Below, one piece after another: positions 6,893 through 13,239 of a DNA stretch of 64,000 bases. The first letter of the stretch is position 1, and each line of letters starts with the position of its first letter. The notes beneath the pieces are model-generated. The model made no database searches and had not been told where the DNA came from. It saw nothing but the letters and a program-made list of their open reading frames with translations. The translations under genes were made by a program, and so were the position numbers. Source of the stretch: a virus; the IMG/VR virus record IMGVR_UViG_3300049046_000039, positions 51,802 to 115,801 of that record; one strand, given 5' to 3'.

Positions 6893-7017
6893 AGATTCGC
6901 TTTTTTATCTAACGTGCTACTATTACACCACACCCCGATAGATGGCCGGGGTGCCAGGAATTGCACCTGGACCTTTCCTTTAACAGAGGAATGATAGAGA
7001 GTTGCTGAAACGAATCT
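6893..7017 (-). ncRNA. Y-RNA-like element 5, nearly complete permuted tRNA-Asn
   Basis: Helix AGATTCG/CGAATCT and motif TTTCAGCAACTC enclose, in order, anticodon arm TTCCT-CTGTTAA-AGGAA (GTT), variable AGGTC, T-arm CCAGG-TGCAATT-CCTGG, acceptor CACCCCG, G73 and CCA, linker TCTAT, acceptor CGGGGTG and D-arm GTGTAATAGTAGCAC. All tRNA-Asn parts are present but opened near position 26. An ordinary tRNA-Asn exists at 48654-48730, so this copy probably serves as a mimic. Confidence 0.6.
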
Positions 7018-7020
7018 AAA

Positions 7021-7140
7021 TCACAGTGACCAGACGTCGGCGTCGTCTAAGCCGTCATCGTAGCCTTTTCGGTTTGTTGGATCGATAGCTGCGGCCAGAA
7101 CTATGAGGCCGAAAGAAACCAAGATAATGGTAGCAATCAT
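7021..7140 (-). CDS. 39-residue single-span membrane peptide
   Basis: ATG at 7140 with GGAGGG 8-13 nt upstream (overlapping the previous stop). One membrane segment (ATIILVSFGLIVLAAAI) and a polar acidic tail ending DDADVWSL. It is the last gene of the TROVE operon, immediately before element 5. Function unknown. Confidence 0.6.
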   Translation of the reverse strand: MIATIILVSFGLIVLAAAIDPTNRKGYDDGLDDADVWSL

Positions 7141-7144
7141 ACTA

Positions 7145-7309
7145 TTAACCCTCCAAAACTCGTGTTAGCACTATAAGTGCAGCGTTGAACTGCTTTCCCT
7201 TATTGTGTCGAATATCGTGAGCGAACCAAGGTTTGCCCTCGGCGTCGTATTGATCAGCCAGGAGGTTTCGTGCCTCCTGGCTGATCAGAGATGACTTACC
7301 TGAAGTCAT
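7145..7309 (-). CDS. 54-residue small protein overlapping the TROVE gene end
   Basis: ATG at 7309 lies in the last codons of the TROVE gene in another frame; the product runs MTSGKSSLISQEARNLL to VLEG. Its coding DNA holds a near-perfect 15-bp hairpin (about 7250-7288) whose RNA form could also stabilise the TROVE message end. Coding is supported by the tight joints with both neighbours but not by a strong ribosome site. Confidence 0.45.
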   Translation of the reverse strand: MTSGKSSLISQEARNLLADQYDAEGKPWFAHDIRHNKGKQFNAALIVLTRVLEG

Positions 7310-8747
7310 ACTTAGACTGCATGACAGTCTTACGCATGATACCTTCGGGAGTCATGTCGTCGTAGTTAGCGCCGAGAACGGCCTTCATGATCGCTGGCGA
7401 GAAGCCAGAGACGAGGGCAGTTCCAGTCTCGTCGAATGAAACCGGCACGTTACCGTGAGAGTTGAGGTTCCAGAAGACTACTGCCGGAGCTTCGTAACCA
7501 GCACGACGGTACTCGTTACGGATCATCTCGATTGCTCGAGGGTCGTGAGCTTTCGCGCTAGAGCTCCAGCCGCCGCCACCAGTGCCTACGCACTGGTTGA
7601 ACTGCATGTCAGACATGATTAGGAGCATCGTTGGCATTTCTGCCGCAGGCACCTTACCCTTGACTGCAGTATCGAGGATGCGATGGAGCGCCTTCTCGAG
7701 GTCGGTAGACATGTTCCAAGACGATCTCGCCATGGCGTTGTATCGCTGAGACAGCGTACCCTTGACGGTCACGAACTCAGGCTCACTGGAGAAGGTAAGG
7801 AACATGTCCTTGAACTTACCAGTGTTCTTGCTCGCGCAATAGAGACCTAGAGAGATCGCTACGTCGAGACAGGTGACATCCACGCCCTTCGTACCACCGC
7901 CGGCGCGGCAGCCCATAGAACCTGAAACGTCTACCAGAGGCAGAACGTTAGCGTCGCCGATAAAGTTAGGTAGAGCGTCCCACTGAGCGTTAGCCACGGT
8001 AGAGTCACCGTATCTCACGGTCTTGATGATGTCGTAAGGGTATACGGCACCAGCGTTGACCTTGACACCCTTGTCGCCACGCTTGAGAGCTTCCTTGTAT
8101 GCAGTGAACTGCGTAGGAGCCTTCTTAGCGAAAGCCTTGGTGTAGCGAGACATAGCCAGAGAAGGAACGTGGTTGAAGTTGATAGCTTCAAACTCACGGT
8201 TACACATCTGAGTCTCGACAACTCTCGTGAGGTTCACGAGCAGCTTGCGGTACTGCTTTGGAGACATTGCCATGAAGTTGCGCAGCTCTACAGCCTTAGC
8301 GCCCTTACGTGGCATCCACTTAGCGGCCAGACCATTACCGTTCTGGAGGTTCTCCTGAATGAGAGAGAACGCTACAGACTTCACTTCCTCGGTGTTGAAC
8401 ACGAGAAGGTCGTCGAAGCGGCCCAGATCAGGAACACGCGACAGAAGGTTAGTCTTGGTGAGGTAGTCAGGGTTGACTTTCTCGAGATGGAGAAGGATGT
8501 CGCGGAAGAGCTTACGCTCACCGGCGCCGCCGCGGATGTCGCGAGCCCAGAGGGCGATACGGATAGCCAGTTCGCTGTCTTCTACCAGCGCCTTGTTGAA
8601 GAGGCCGGTAACGTCCTTGCCACGCATAGCGCCGATCTGACCAAAGAGGTCTACGTTGGCGCGCATGGTTGACTTGTATGCAGCCATGCCATTCGTGGTC
8701 TTGGTTTTTACAGGAGTGTTGTTTACTGCATTCGCAAAAGTATTCAT
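7296..8747 (-). CDS. Ro60/Rsr-like TROVE (DUF2828-type) RNA-binding protein with vWA domain
   Basis: A 483-residue protein. The N-terminal part is a HEAT-like TROVE/DUF2828 region (DIRGGAGERKLFRDILLHL at about 69, GRFDDLLVF at about 107); the C-terminal part is a von Willebrand A domain whose MIDAS begins LPLVDVSGSMGC (about 272) and continues with a conserved Thr/Ser and LLIMSDMQF (about 379). Ro60/Rsr proteins form rings that hold misfolded RNA and Y RNAs, and in bacteria tether exonucleases such as PNPase for rRNA decay. The surrounding RNAs with paired ends and tRNA-like bodies fit as its Y RNAs. Some plant and bacterial DUF2828 proteins share the fold without known RNA partners, so RNA binding is inferred. 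Confidence 0.85.
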   Translation of the reverse strand: MNTFANAVNNTPVKTKTTNGMAAYKSTMRANVDLFGQIGAMRGKDVTGLFNKALVEDSELAIRIALWARDIRGGAGERKLFRDILLHLEKVNPDYLTKTNLLSRVPDLGRFDDLLVFNTEEVKSVAFSLIQENLQNGNGLAAKWMPRKGAKAVELRNFMAMSPKQYRKLLVNLTRVVETQMCNREFEAINFNHVPSLAMSRYTKAFAKKAPTQFTAYKEALKRGDKGVKVNAGAVYPYDIIKTVRYGDSTVANAQWDALPNFIGDANVLPLVDVSGSMGCRAGGGTKGVDVTCLDVAISLGLYCASKNTGKFKDMFLTFSSEPEFVTVKGTLSQRYNAMARSSWNMSTDLEKALHRILDTAVKGKVPAAEMPTMLLIMSDMQFNQCVGTGGGGWSSSAKAHDPRAIEMIRNEYRRAGYEAPAVVFWNLNSHGNVPVSFDETGTALVSGFSPAIMKAVLGANYDDMTPEGIMRKTVMQSKYDFR

Positions 8748-8767
8748 GTTGTATTCTCCTAATTCAC

Positions 8768-8821
8768 GGGCTCAGTTTGGTTTGCTGTTTTCCGAAAGCT
8801 ATGAGTTGCGGAATTGAGCCC
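8768..8821 (-). ncRNA. Y-RNA-like element 6, short form without tRNA body
   Basis: Helix GGGCTCA/TGAGCCC closes a 40-nt loop that starts ATTCCGCAACTCATAGC, the same block as elements 4 and 5 (TTTCAGCAACTCATTGC). It sits 21 nt upstream of the TROVE start codon, so it could be a binding site for autoregulation as well as a Y RNA. Confidence 0.45.
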
Positions 8822-8836
8822 TAATAAAACGGGATG

Positions 8837-9015
8837 CGCGGCTTGCTTACTGCCTGCTGAACTAGCCACACGTCGCAGTGACCTCGATCTCTTATTCGGA
8901 GGAGCACCTACACCGTTTATGCTCATGAAACGGTACAATTGGGACGGCGGCCGAAGCCCCGCCGATCGCTAGAAGACCTCGTTAGAGGCCGGTCAGTTTT
9001 TGCTGAAGTCATCCC
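8837..9015 (-). ncRNA. structured RNA segment between tRNA-Gly and the TROVE leader
   Basis: This gene-free stretch holds several stable hairpins on the minus strand: CCTC-TAAC-GAGG, a C-G-rich stem with a TTCG loop, ACCGTTT/AAACGGT, and a 7-bp TGTGGCT/AGCCGCG stem (8837-8870) enclosing TTCAGCAGG, close to the motif of the Y-like RNAs. It follows an AAGTCAT/ATGACTT hairpin and TTCAGCAAA. Identity unknown. Confidence 0.4.
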
Positions 9016-9023
9016 ATGACTTG

Positions 9024-9097
9024 TGGAGCGGATAGCGAGACTCGAACTCGCCTCATCTGGTTGGAAGCCAGGTGCTTTACCTCTAAGCTATACCCGC
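9024..9097 (-). tRNA. tRNA-Gly(TCC)
   Basis: Acceptor GCGGGTA/TATCCGC, T73, encoded CCA; anticodon loop CTTCCAA. It is first behind the promoter at 9118-9146 and heads the TROVE/Y-RNA transcript. Confidence 0.9.
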
Positions 9098-9117
9098 CCT
9101 ATTGGATTATGTGCTAA

Positions 9118-9146
9118 TATATATACCCGTTCCAAATAAATGTCAA
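9118..9146 (-). promoter_or_regulatory. sigma70-like promoter for tRNA-Gly and the TROVE operon
   Basis: TTGACA, 17 bp, TATATA on the minus strand, with the AAAAACCTG flank shared by several other promoters here. Confidence 0.75.
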
Positions 9147-9166
9147 CAGGTTTTTAACATTTTTTC

Positions 9167-9721
9167 TTAATCGTGATCGTAATCACTGACTTCGATGCCG
9201 TTAGCTCGAGTGATCATTACAGTAACGTGATCGCCGAACATAGCGCGCATAATGTCTTCGTTATTAGACACCAGACCGTTAAACCTACGCATGGCTTCTC
9301 TCTCGGACTCAGGAATGGCCATGTCCTTCTTAAGTCGATCGATCGCGTCCTGCCAGTACTGAGAGTCTCGATCCTGATTGAGGTACCCCTCGTATCGCTT
9401 TACTTCAGACTCACTGGCGTCGAAGTTAATATGAACGCCGTAGTAGCGGTCTGCGTAGCTCTCGTCTTCATCTTCACTGAAGAGATCCTCTTCTCGAACA
9501 AAATAGAGAGTGTTTACGCTAAATACGCACTCCTCACCGTCATTGAAGTAGGGTGTGTACTGCGTCCAAGTAACTGCTGCTACTGTCGGAGCTTCATTGA
9601 AGAATGCTTCAACGACAGACTTAAACTTTTCTTGAACAGAAGCCTGAAATGCTTCGGCCTGAGCCTGAAGCGTGGCCTGATGCGCGCTGATGGCGTCGGT
9701 AATTTGCTTAAGCTCACTCAA
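9167..9721 (-). CDS. hypothetical acidic protein
   Basis: 184 residues: an N-terminal coiled-coil-prone helix (DAISAHQATLQAQAEAF), then a mixed region with an acidic turn EDLFSEDEDESYADRYYG and a C-terminal strand VTVMITRANGIEVSDY. It overlaps the next gene by 8 nt. No family recognised. Confidence 0.75.
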   Translation of the reverse strand: MSELKQITDAISAHQATLQAQAEAFQASVQEKFKSVVEAFFNEAPTVAAVTWTQYTPYFNDGEECVFSVNTLYFVREEDLFSEDEDESYADRYYGVHINFDASESEVKRYEGYLNQDRDSQYWQDAIDRLKKDMAIPESEREAMRRFNGLVSNNEDIMRAMFGDHVTVMITRANGIEVSDYDHD

Positions 9722-10085
9722 CTTTCTTACCCTTTTCCTCAGGCGTCTTATGCGCCATCTTATGCTTCATTGTTCCAGACATCCAACCCTCGATTGGCAT
9801 GGTGCCTAACCACTTCTCGACTGTTGGAATGAAGCCCAAGTCCTCGATGATGTGCTCTTCGGCGATGTCTCGAGTACTGACTTCCTTACCGTCGAGATTG
9901 ATGATAGTCTTACCGAACACTTGCTCTACGAGATAGCATCCGAAAGACGAGTGAAGAATAGCTCTATGCCGAATGTCTGGCATAGCGATCTTCGTCTGAT
10001 CGATAAAGTCGTGAATCGGCATGTAGTCAGAAGGAGTTCCACCCCATCGCTTTACGCTAATTCTCGCGTGAAGAAAGGGCTTCAT
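9714..10085 (-). CDS. DUF6915-like conserved phage protein
   Basis: 123 residues with the family pattern HARISVKRWGG, DYMPIHDFIDQTK, RHRAILHSSFG and EEHIIEDLGFIPT. Members are widespread in phages and some bacteria and have conserved His and Asp residues suggesting a metal site; function is unknown. Confidence 0.75.
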   Translation of the reverse strand: MKPFLHARISVKRWGGTPSDYMPIHDFIDQTKIAMPDIRHRAILHSSFGCYLVEQVFGKTIINLDGKEVSTRDIAEEHIIEDLGFIPTVEKWLGTMPIEGWMSGTMKHKMAHKTPEEKGKKVE

Positions 10086-10459
10086 TACCAGTCTCCGCTA
10101 GAGCCGCCACCGCCAAAGTCTCCACCGCCGCCAGAGAAGCTACTCGAAGAGTCTGAGGAACTAGAAGAGTCCGAAGAACTCCATCCGTAGTCGCTCGAAG
10201 AGTCTGAGCTGCCAGATGATCCACCAAAGATCATAGCGCTGGAAGTGGGTGTGTAGTCGTCGTCAGATCTACGCGAGTAGCTCGATCCGTAAGTAGAAGT
10301 CTTTCTCTTCGGCTTTGACTTGTAAGAGTCTAGGCGAAGCCGAGCCGCATTGATGCTGTCGCGAAGCTGCTCTTTGCTCTCGAGAGTCTTAGCGACTTCA
10401 GAAGTAGAGTAGACGCGCTCTGACTTATTGCGCTTAAACAAGCGCTTGAGGAAACACAT
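10085..10459 (-). CDS. Ser/Gly/Asp-rich low-complexity protein
   Basis: The ATG at 10459 has GGAG six nt upstream. The 124-residue product has a basic N-terminal helix (MCFLKRLFKRNKS), then long runs of serine, aspartate and glycine ending GGGGSSGDW. Such tails are intrinsically disordered. It is expressed by read-through of the terminator of the upstream small RNA or from its own weak signal. Confidence 0.65.
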   Translation of the reverse strand: MCFLKRLFKRNKSERVYSTSEVAKTLESKEQLRDSINAARLRLDSYKSKPKRKTSTYGSSYSRRSDDDYTPTSSAMIFGGSSGSSDSSSDYGWSSSDSSSSSDSSSSFSGGGGDFGGGGSSGDW

Positions 10460-10469
10460 ATTGTTCTCC

Positions 10470-10604
10470 AAAAAAGAAGGTGGGGCATCACTCTCGCGTT
10501 AAGAGAAGGAGAAAACGCAGCAAGGAGGTGATTAGAGTGATGCCCCGTTTAGCCGTGCCTGCCAGCACCGGCTAAACTCGTTATCAAGCCATCTAGTCTT
10601 GATG
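10470..10604 (-). ncRNA. promoter- and terminator-bounded small RNA displaying an anti-Shine-Dalgarno sequence
   Basis: A consensus promoter (10610-10638) starts an RNA at about 10603. It folds as ATCAAG/CTTGAT hairpin, GTTTAGCCG/CGGCTAAAC hairpin, then a 13-bp helix GGGGCATCACTCT/AGAGTGATGCCCC followed by ACCTTCTTTTTT, an intrinsic terminator. The loop of that helix shows AATCACCTCCTTGCT (10519-10533), matching the anti-SD tail of 16S rRNA over AUCACCUCCUU, and an inner GCGTT/AACGC hairpin with a pyrimidine loop. It could bind SD sites or ribosomal factors that read the 16S tail. No coding frame is seen on this strand. Confidence 0.7.
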
Positions 10605-10609
10605 GAGTG

Positions 10610-10638
10610 ATTATACTATAGTCACGGGAAAATGTCAA
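10610..10638 (-). promoter_or_regulatory. consensus sigma70 promoter of the anti-SD RNA
   Basis: TTGACA, 17 bp, TATAAT on the minus strand: no mismatch to consensus, with AAAACCTG upstream. Confidence 0.85.
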
Positions 10639-10736
10639 CAGGTTTTTAGCGACTATTCAATATTTGCTTTCGTATTTCGTTCACTATATGTTCCGTTTTG
10701 GAGGTTTCCGACCGGTTTTACGGGCACTCAACAATA

Positions 10737-10994
10737 CTAGAAATATTCGCTAGCGCGAAGCAGCGCGTCCTCACAATCTTCCAGTTCAGACTCGGATATG
10801 CGCTTCCACATAGCGTCGGTGATGGGATGATCGGAAAGAAACGCGATGTCGTCTATCTCGGGTGTTGGATAGTCTACGCCCACGTCTGGCTCGGGTGGAT
10901 GAACTCGACCGTACACTAGTACCGGAAGACCACCTAATATTCTAGCTTCGGCTTCTACAGTGTTGTAGTAGATTCTGCGGTGCTTCTTCTTCAC
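10737..10994 (-). CDS. hypothetical protein
   Basis: 85 residues from a GTG at 10994 (MKKKHRRIYYNT). Contains a Pro-rich middle (GRVHPPEPDVGVDYPTPE) and a C-terminal acidic helix. The start overlaps the end of the next gene closely (TAGCGTG). No family recognised. Confidence 0.65.
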   Translation of the reverse strand: MKKKHRRIYYNTVEAEARILGGLPVLVYGRVHPPEPDVGVDYPTPEIDDIAFLSDHPITDAMWKRISESELEDCEDALLRASEYF

Positions 10995-10995
10995 G

Positions 10996-11265
10996 CTACT
11001 TACCGAACGTGTTCTTGAACGGACTGGGCATAGTGGACTGCTTCTTGGGAGTAGCGTCCTGCCACTCCTGGTAGTAGTCCTCCAGCTTCTTCCACTCCTT
11101 GTCGAAGTCTTTCTTGCCGTTCGAGCTGAGAGTCTCTTTGTAGGCGGCGATCCACTCTTCGGCCTCGATCCAGAAGCGGATGTTCTTACCGTTGATTCTG
11201 TTCGCCTCGTCCATCTGGACCGCTCGGCGATACCTCTCCCAGAAGAACCTTACTATATCCTGCAC
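10996..11265 (-). CDS. hypothetical helical protein
   Basis: 89 residues from a GTG at 11265, mainly alpha-helical and Trp-rich (WERYRRAVQ, WIEAEEWIAAYKE, WKKLEDYYQEWQD). It ends with TAG. Part of a run of tightly packed small genes from 10.7 to 12.5 kb. Confidence 0.65.
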   Translation of the reverse strand: MQDIVRFFWERYRRAVQMDEANRINGKNIRFWIEAEEWIAAYKETLSSNGKKDFDKEWKKLEDYYQEWQDATPKKQSTMPSPFKNTFGK

Positions 11266-11266
11266 G

Positions 11267-11572
11267 CTAACCTCCCGTGTATCCCCAAGTCTTAGTGATG
11301 TCGTTTACTGTAGACGAGTACTTGATGTCGTCTAGAAGCAGAGTGCAGAACGCAAGAAGAACTAGCGAGTCTCGATCTTCTACTCCGTCTATCTGAAAGT
11401 GCCTCGCTTCGACGCCACACCGCATCATTCGTTCTTGAATTGCTGGAGTCAAGCTGTCCATGCTCGGAGAAGCTGGAGTGTTGTTAAACGTCTCAGTCCA
11501 GCGAGACTTTACGTCTTTAACCCAGCTACGAAATTCAGCCTTCTTGCTTACCGACGATGCTATATCCGGCAT
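11267..11572 (-). CDS. hypothetical protein
   Basis: Start taken at ATG 11572 behind GGAGG. The 101-residue product is soluble (PDIASSVSKKAEFRSWV at the N-terminus) with no known motif; it ends with TAG. Confidence 0.65.
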   Translation of the reverse strand: MPDIASSVSKKAEFRSWVKDVKSRWTETFNNTPASPSMDSLTPAIQERMMRCGVEARHFQIDGVEDRDSLVLLAFCTLLLDDIKYSSTVNDITKTWGYTGG

Positions 11573-11678
11573 ACGGACCTCCAAAATGACATCTTGACGA
11601 ACCCTTCTCGCGATAGCACTTATCGCACACCGGGCAACTGCACTCTTCGTACTCTGGCTCTACTCGCTTCTTACTCAT
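11535..11678 (-). CDS. small cysteine-rich (zinc-binding) protein
   Basis: 47 residues; MSKKRVEPEYEECSCPVCDKC then RCHFGG gives a likely Cys4-5 zinc site. GGAG lies upstream of ATG 11678. It overlaps its downstream neighbour by 38 nt in another frame. Confidence 0.5.
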   Translation of the reverse strand: MSKKRVEPEYEECSCPVCDKCYREKGSSRCHFGGPYAGYSIVGKQEG

Positions 11679-11790
11679 CGTCTTCTCCTGGCCAGTAGAC
11701 CGGATGTCCCGGCGGTAAGTGGAAAGCGTTAGAGCAGAACTGGCCGCCCTCGTAAGGCTCGCCGCAGGTAGGGCACACTTTACTCTCCAT
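11671..11790 (-). CDS. 39-residue zinc-ribbon-like protein
   Basis: ATG at 11790; CPTCGEPYEGGQFCSNAFHLPPG shows a C-x2-C...C...H zinc pattern like that of small phage zinc ribbons. It overlaps both neighbours by a few bases. Confidence 0.55.
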   Translation of the reverse strand: MESKVCPTCGEPYEGGQFCSNAFHLPPGHPVYWPGEDDE

Positions 11791-12262
11791 GGTAGAAGTA
11801 CAGTATCTCTGAGAAGCCCTCGCTCTCGTGCGGCGGCTGCATTCTCTTTCTCATGTTCTCTACCACTTCGTGTGAGACCACCTTCTCGGGTCGTCTCGCT
11901 CTGCGATGGAGTAGGACTTCGTACTCGACGTCGTGAAACACTGCCACTACGTCGTATCCAGCTTTCCTAAGCGGAGTAATGAGCGCGGCTCTGGCATCTC
12001 TACTCAAGTTTGTACGATCGATTACTAAATTCTTATCGGTCTCGATAGCTCGATCTATGTCTCTGTTGAAGACTCGGTTAGCGAACTGGATGAGATCGTG
12101 AAACACTTCGTTGTAGCCAAAGTCGTACTTCGAGGATACGAAGTCTATGACGTGATCGCTAGAAGCTGCTATATAACTGCCATCGTGGAAAGCATTGTTC
12201 TTTCTAACCCAAGTAGACTTGCCGGAGTAAGGAAGTCCGATCATCATGTATGCAGTCTTCAT
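11780..12262 (-). CDS. polynucleotide kinase-like P-loop kinase
   Basis: 160 residues equal to the kinase half of T4 PseT: Walker A GLPYSGKST (9-17), a lid/DRTN motif VIDRTNLSRDARA (about 100) and a C-terminal lid RRARRPEKVVSHEVVENM. The phosphatase half is absent. Such kinases phosphorylate 5'-OH ends of RNA or DNA; with a tRNA-rich genome, repair of nuclease-cut tRNAs is plausible, although no RNA ligase is identified in this window. Confidence 0.8.
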   Translation of the reverse strand: MKTAYMMIGLPYSGKSTWVRKNNAFHDGSYIAASSDHVIDFVSSKYDFGYNEVFHDLIQFANRVFNRDIDRAIETDKNLVIDRTNLSRDARAALITPLRKAGYDVVAVFHDVEYEVLLHRRARRPEKVVSHEVVENMRKRMQPPHESEGFSEILYFYHGE

Positions 12263-12486
12263 CTATTCTCTTTTCGTATAGATCGCTGGCAGTGACCCAT
12301 CTTACCCTCGATCATGAAGAACATTCTGTCTATAGCGTACTCGGCTATCTTAGCCCAAGTGAATCCCTGGTTAGAGTAGCTACCTACTACGGCACTTATC
12401 GTCGTGTACGCGCAGGGCGCGGGGTGACCTAGTATCACGTAGAACGGAATGCATATGATAAGTCCGAGACCGATGTCTATCCACAC
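12259..12486 (-). CDS. small membrane protein
   Basis: A frame with one or two hydrophobic spans (IGLGLIICIPFYVILGHPAP). A promoter at 12536-12564 would start transcription at about 12530, so a start downstream of that is needed; GTG 12486 fits best, giving 75 residues. A longer form from 12567 cannot be made from that promoter. Confidence 0.5.
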   Translation of the reverse strand: MWIDIGLGLIICIPFYVILGHPAPCAYTTISAVVGSYSNQGFTWAKIAEYAIDRMFFMIEGKMGHCQRSIRKENR

Positions 12487-12535
12487 TAGTATCTCAAGCA
12501 GACATTTAAGTATTCTATTCCTTATTGCCAGAAGC

Positions 12536-12564
12536 ATTATAACAAGGCTAGAAAAAAATGTCAA
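12536..12564 (-). promoter_or_regulatory. sigma70-like promoter
   Basis: TTGACA, 17 bp, TATAAT on the minus strand; drives the small-gene block from 12.5 kb leftward. Confidence 0.75.
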
Positions 12565-12571
12565 CATGTGT

Positions 12572-12991
12572 TTAAACCTTTTTTGGCAAATGCCTTGCGT
12601 GAATCTTACAATTGATGATACCGTTGTAGTACGAGTCAGTTAACAGAACTTCACGAATTATCTGCTCTTTGATCTCGAGATAAGACATCTCTCCCTTAGC
12701 AGTACAGATGTGTAGTATCTCTCGCTTGAAGTTCTTTACGCCGAGCTTCTCGACGTCCTCCTGCAGCTCCTTATTCGAGCCGTAGTACTCTTTCCAGTCA
12801 GACGGAACTAGAACACGACGATTTCGGCCCTGAATCTTTTTCTTACGAGAGAAAAAGAAGAGCTTCTTACCAACGTACTTGCGCTTGGTCTTTTTATTTG
12901 TTATGAGATAGACGAAGCCAACTTTACCTTCAGCATCAGCGTCAGTAAAGTTGGCTCCTTTGTAGGTCCATGGGTTTATATAGTCTTCCAT
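12572..12991 (-). CDS. GIY-YIG-like putative nuclease
   Basis: 139 residues. GFVYLITNKKTKRKYVGKK (about 25-43) is a GIY-YIG core variant, followed by a DWKEYYGSNKELQEDVEKLG block and REIL as in small T4-like phage proteins annotated as putative endonucleases. The start is ATG 12991. Its target is unknown; a stand-alone homing or DNA-processing role is possible. Confidence 0.65.
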   Translation of the reverse strand: MEDYINPWTYKGANFTDADAEGKVGFVYLITNKKTKRKYVGKKLFFFSRKKKIQGRNRRVLVPSDWKEYYGSNKELQEDVEKLGVKNFKREILHICTAKGEMSYLEIKEQIIREVLLTDSYYNGIINCKIHARHLPKKV

Positions 12992-13011
12992 GGACTATTT
13001 ATGTAGTTCGA

Positions 13012-13239
13012 TTAGGCGGTTGGTGTTACCGGCAGAATCGTGGTCTTAGAGTCCGCCTGGTGACGGAAGACGATGGTAAGAATACCGAGTGCACCAACTA
13101 CGATTTCACCGATGACGGTTTCAGTAATAACTGGTGGAAGAATAATGCCGAAAGCATTTAGAAAAGCGATAAGAGCTGTTAGGAAGCCCATCCATACAGT
13201 CTTAGACATCCATAGTGGCTTAGTTGTTTCCATCTTCAT
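13012..13239 (-). CDS. holin-like small membrane protein
   Basis: 75 residues with two hydrophobic segments (WMGFLTALIAFLNAFGIILPP and EIVVGALGILTIVF) separated by a short turn, and a charged C-terminus (RHQADSKTT). This is the layout of class II phage holins, and no other candidate stands out here. The lysis genes on the plus strand at 37 kb lack a holin of their own. Confidence 0.6.
   Translation of the reverse strand: MKMETTKPLWMSKTVWMGFLTALIAFLNAFGIILPPVITETVIGEIVVGALGILTIVFRHQADSKTTILPVTPTA

Noticed and set aside
5870-7017. Classical permuted tRNA genes that need splicing at a bulge-helix-bulge
   Set aside because: Several elements lack an anticodon arm or CCA, all share a non-tRNA motif next to a closing helix, short versions have no tRNA body at all, and a Ro-like gene lies among them. 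Y-RNA mimicry explains all features better; the Asn element is kept as a separate question.
7250-7288. Intrinsic terminator after the TROVE gene
   Set aside because: The stem is very stable but no T tract follows and the sequence is better explained as part of a small coding frame.
5870-9015. HDV-like (theta) ribozymes, which can lie beside phage tRNAs
   Set aside because: The helix could be P1, but I found no P1.1, P3 or C-rich J4/2 arrangement of the HDV fold in the right order.
10121-10200. DNA repeat in the Ser-rich gene
   Set aside because: The GA-rich repetition is codon-level Ser/Asp low complexity, not an independent repeat element.
10541-10576. Plus-strand leader peptide behind the perfect AAGGAGGTGAT
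   Set aside because: The SD-like string on the plus strand is the complement of the anti-SD loop, the 11-codon frame lies in hairpins, and the promoter and terminator point to the minus strand.
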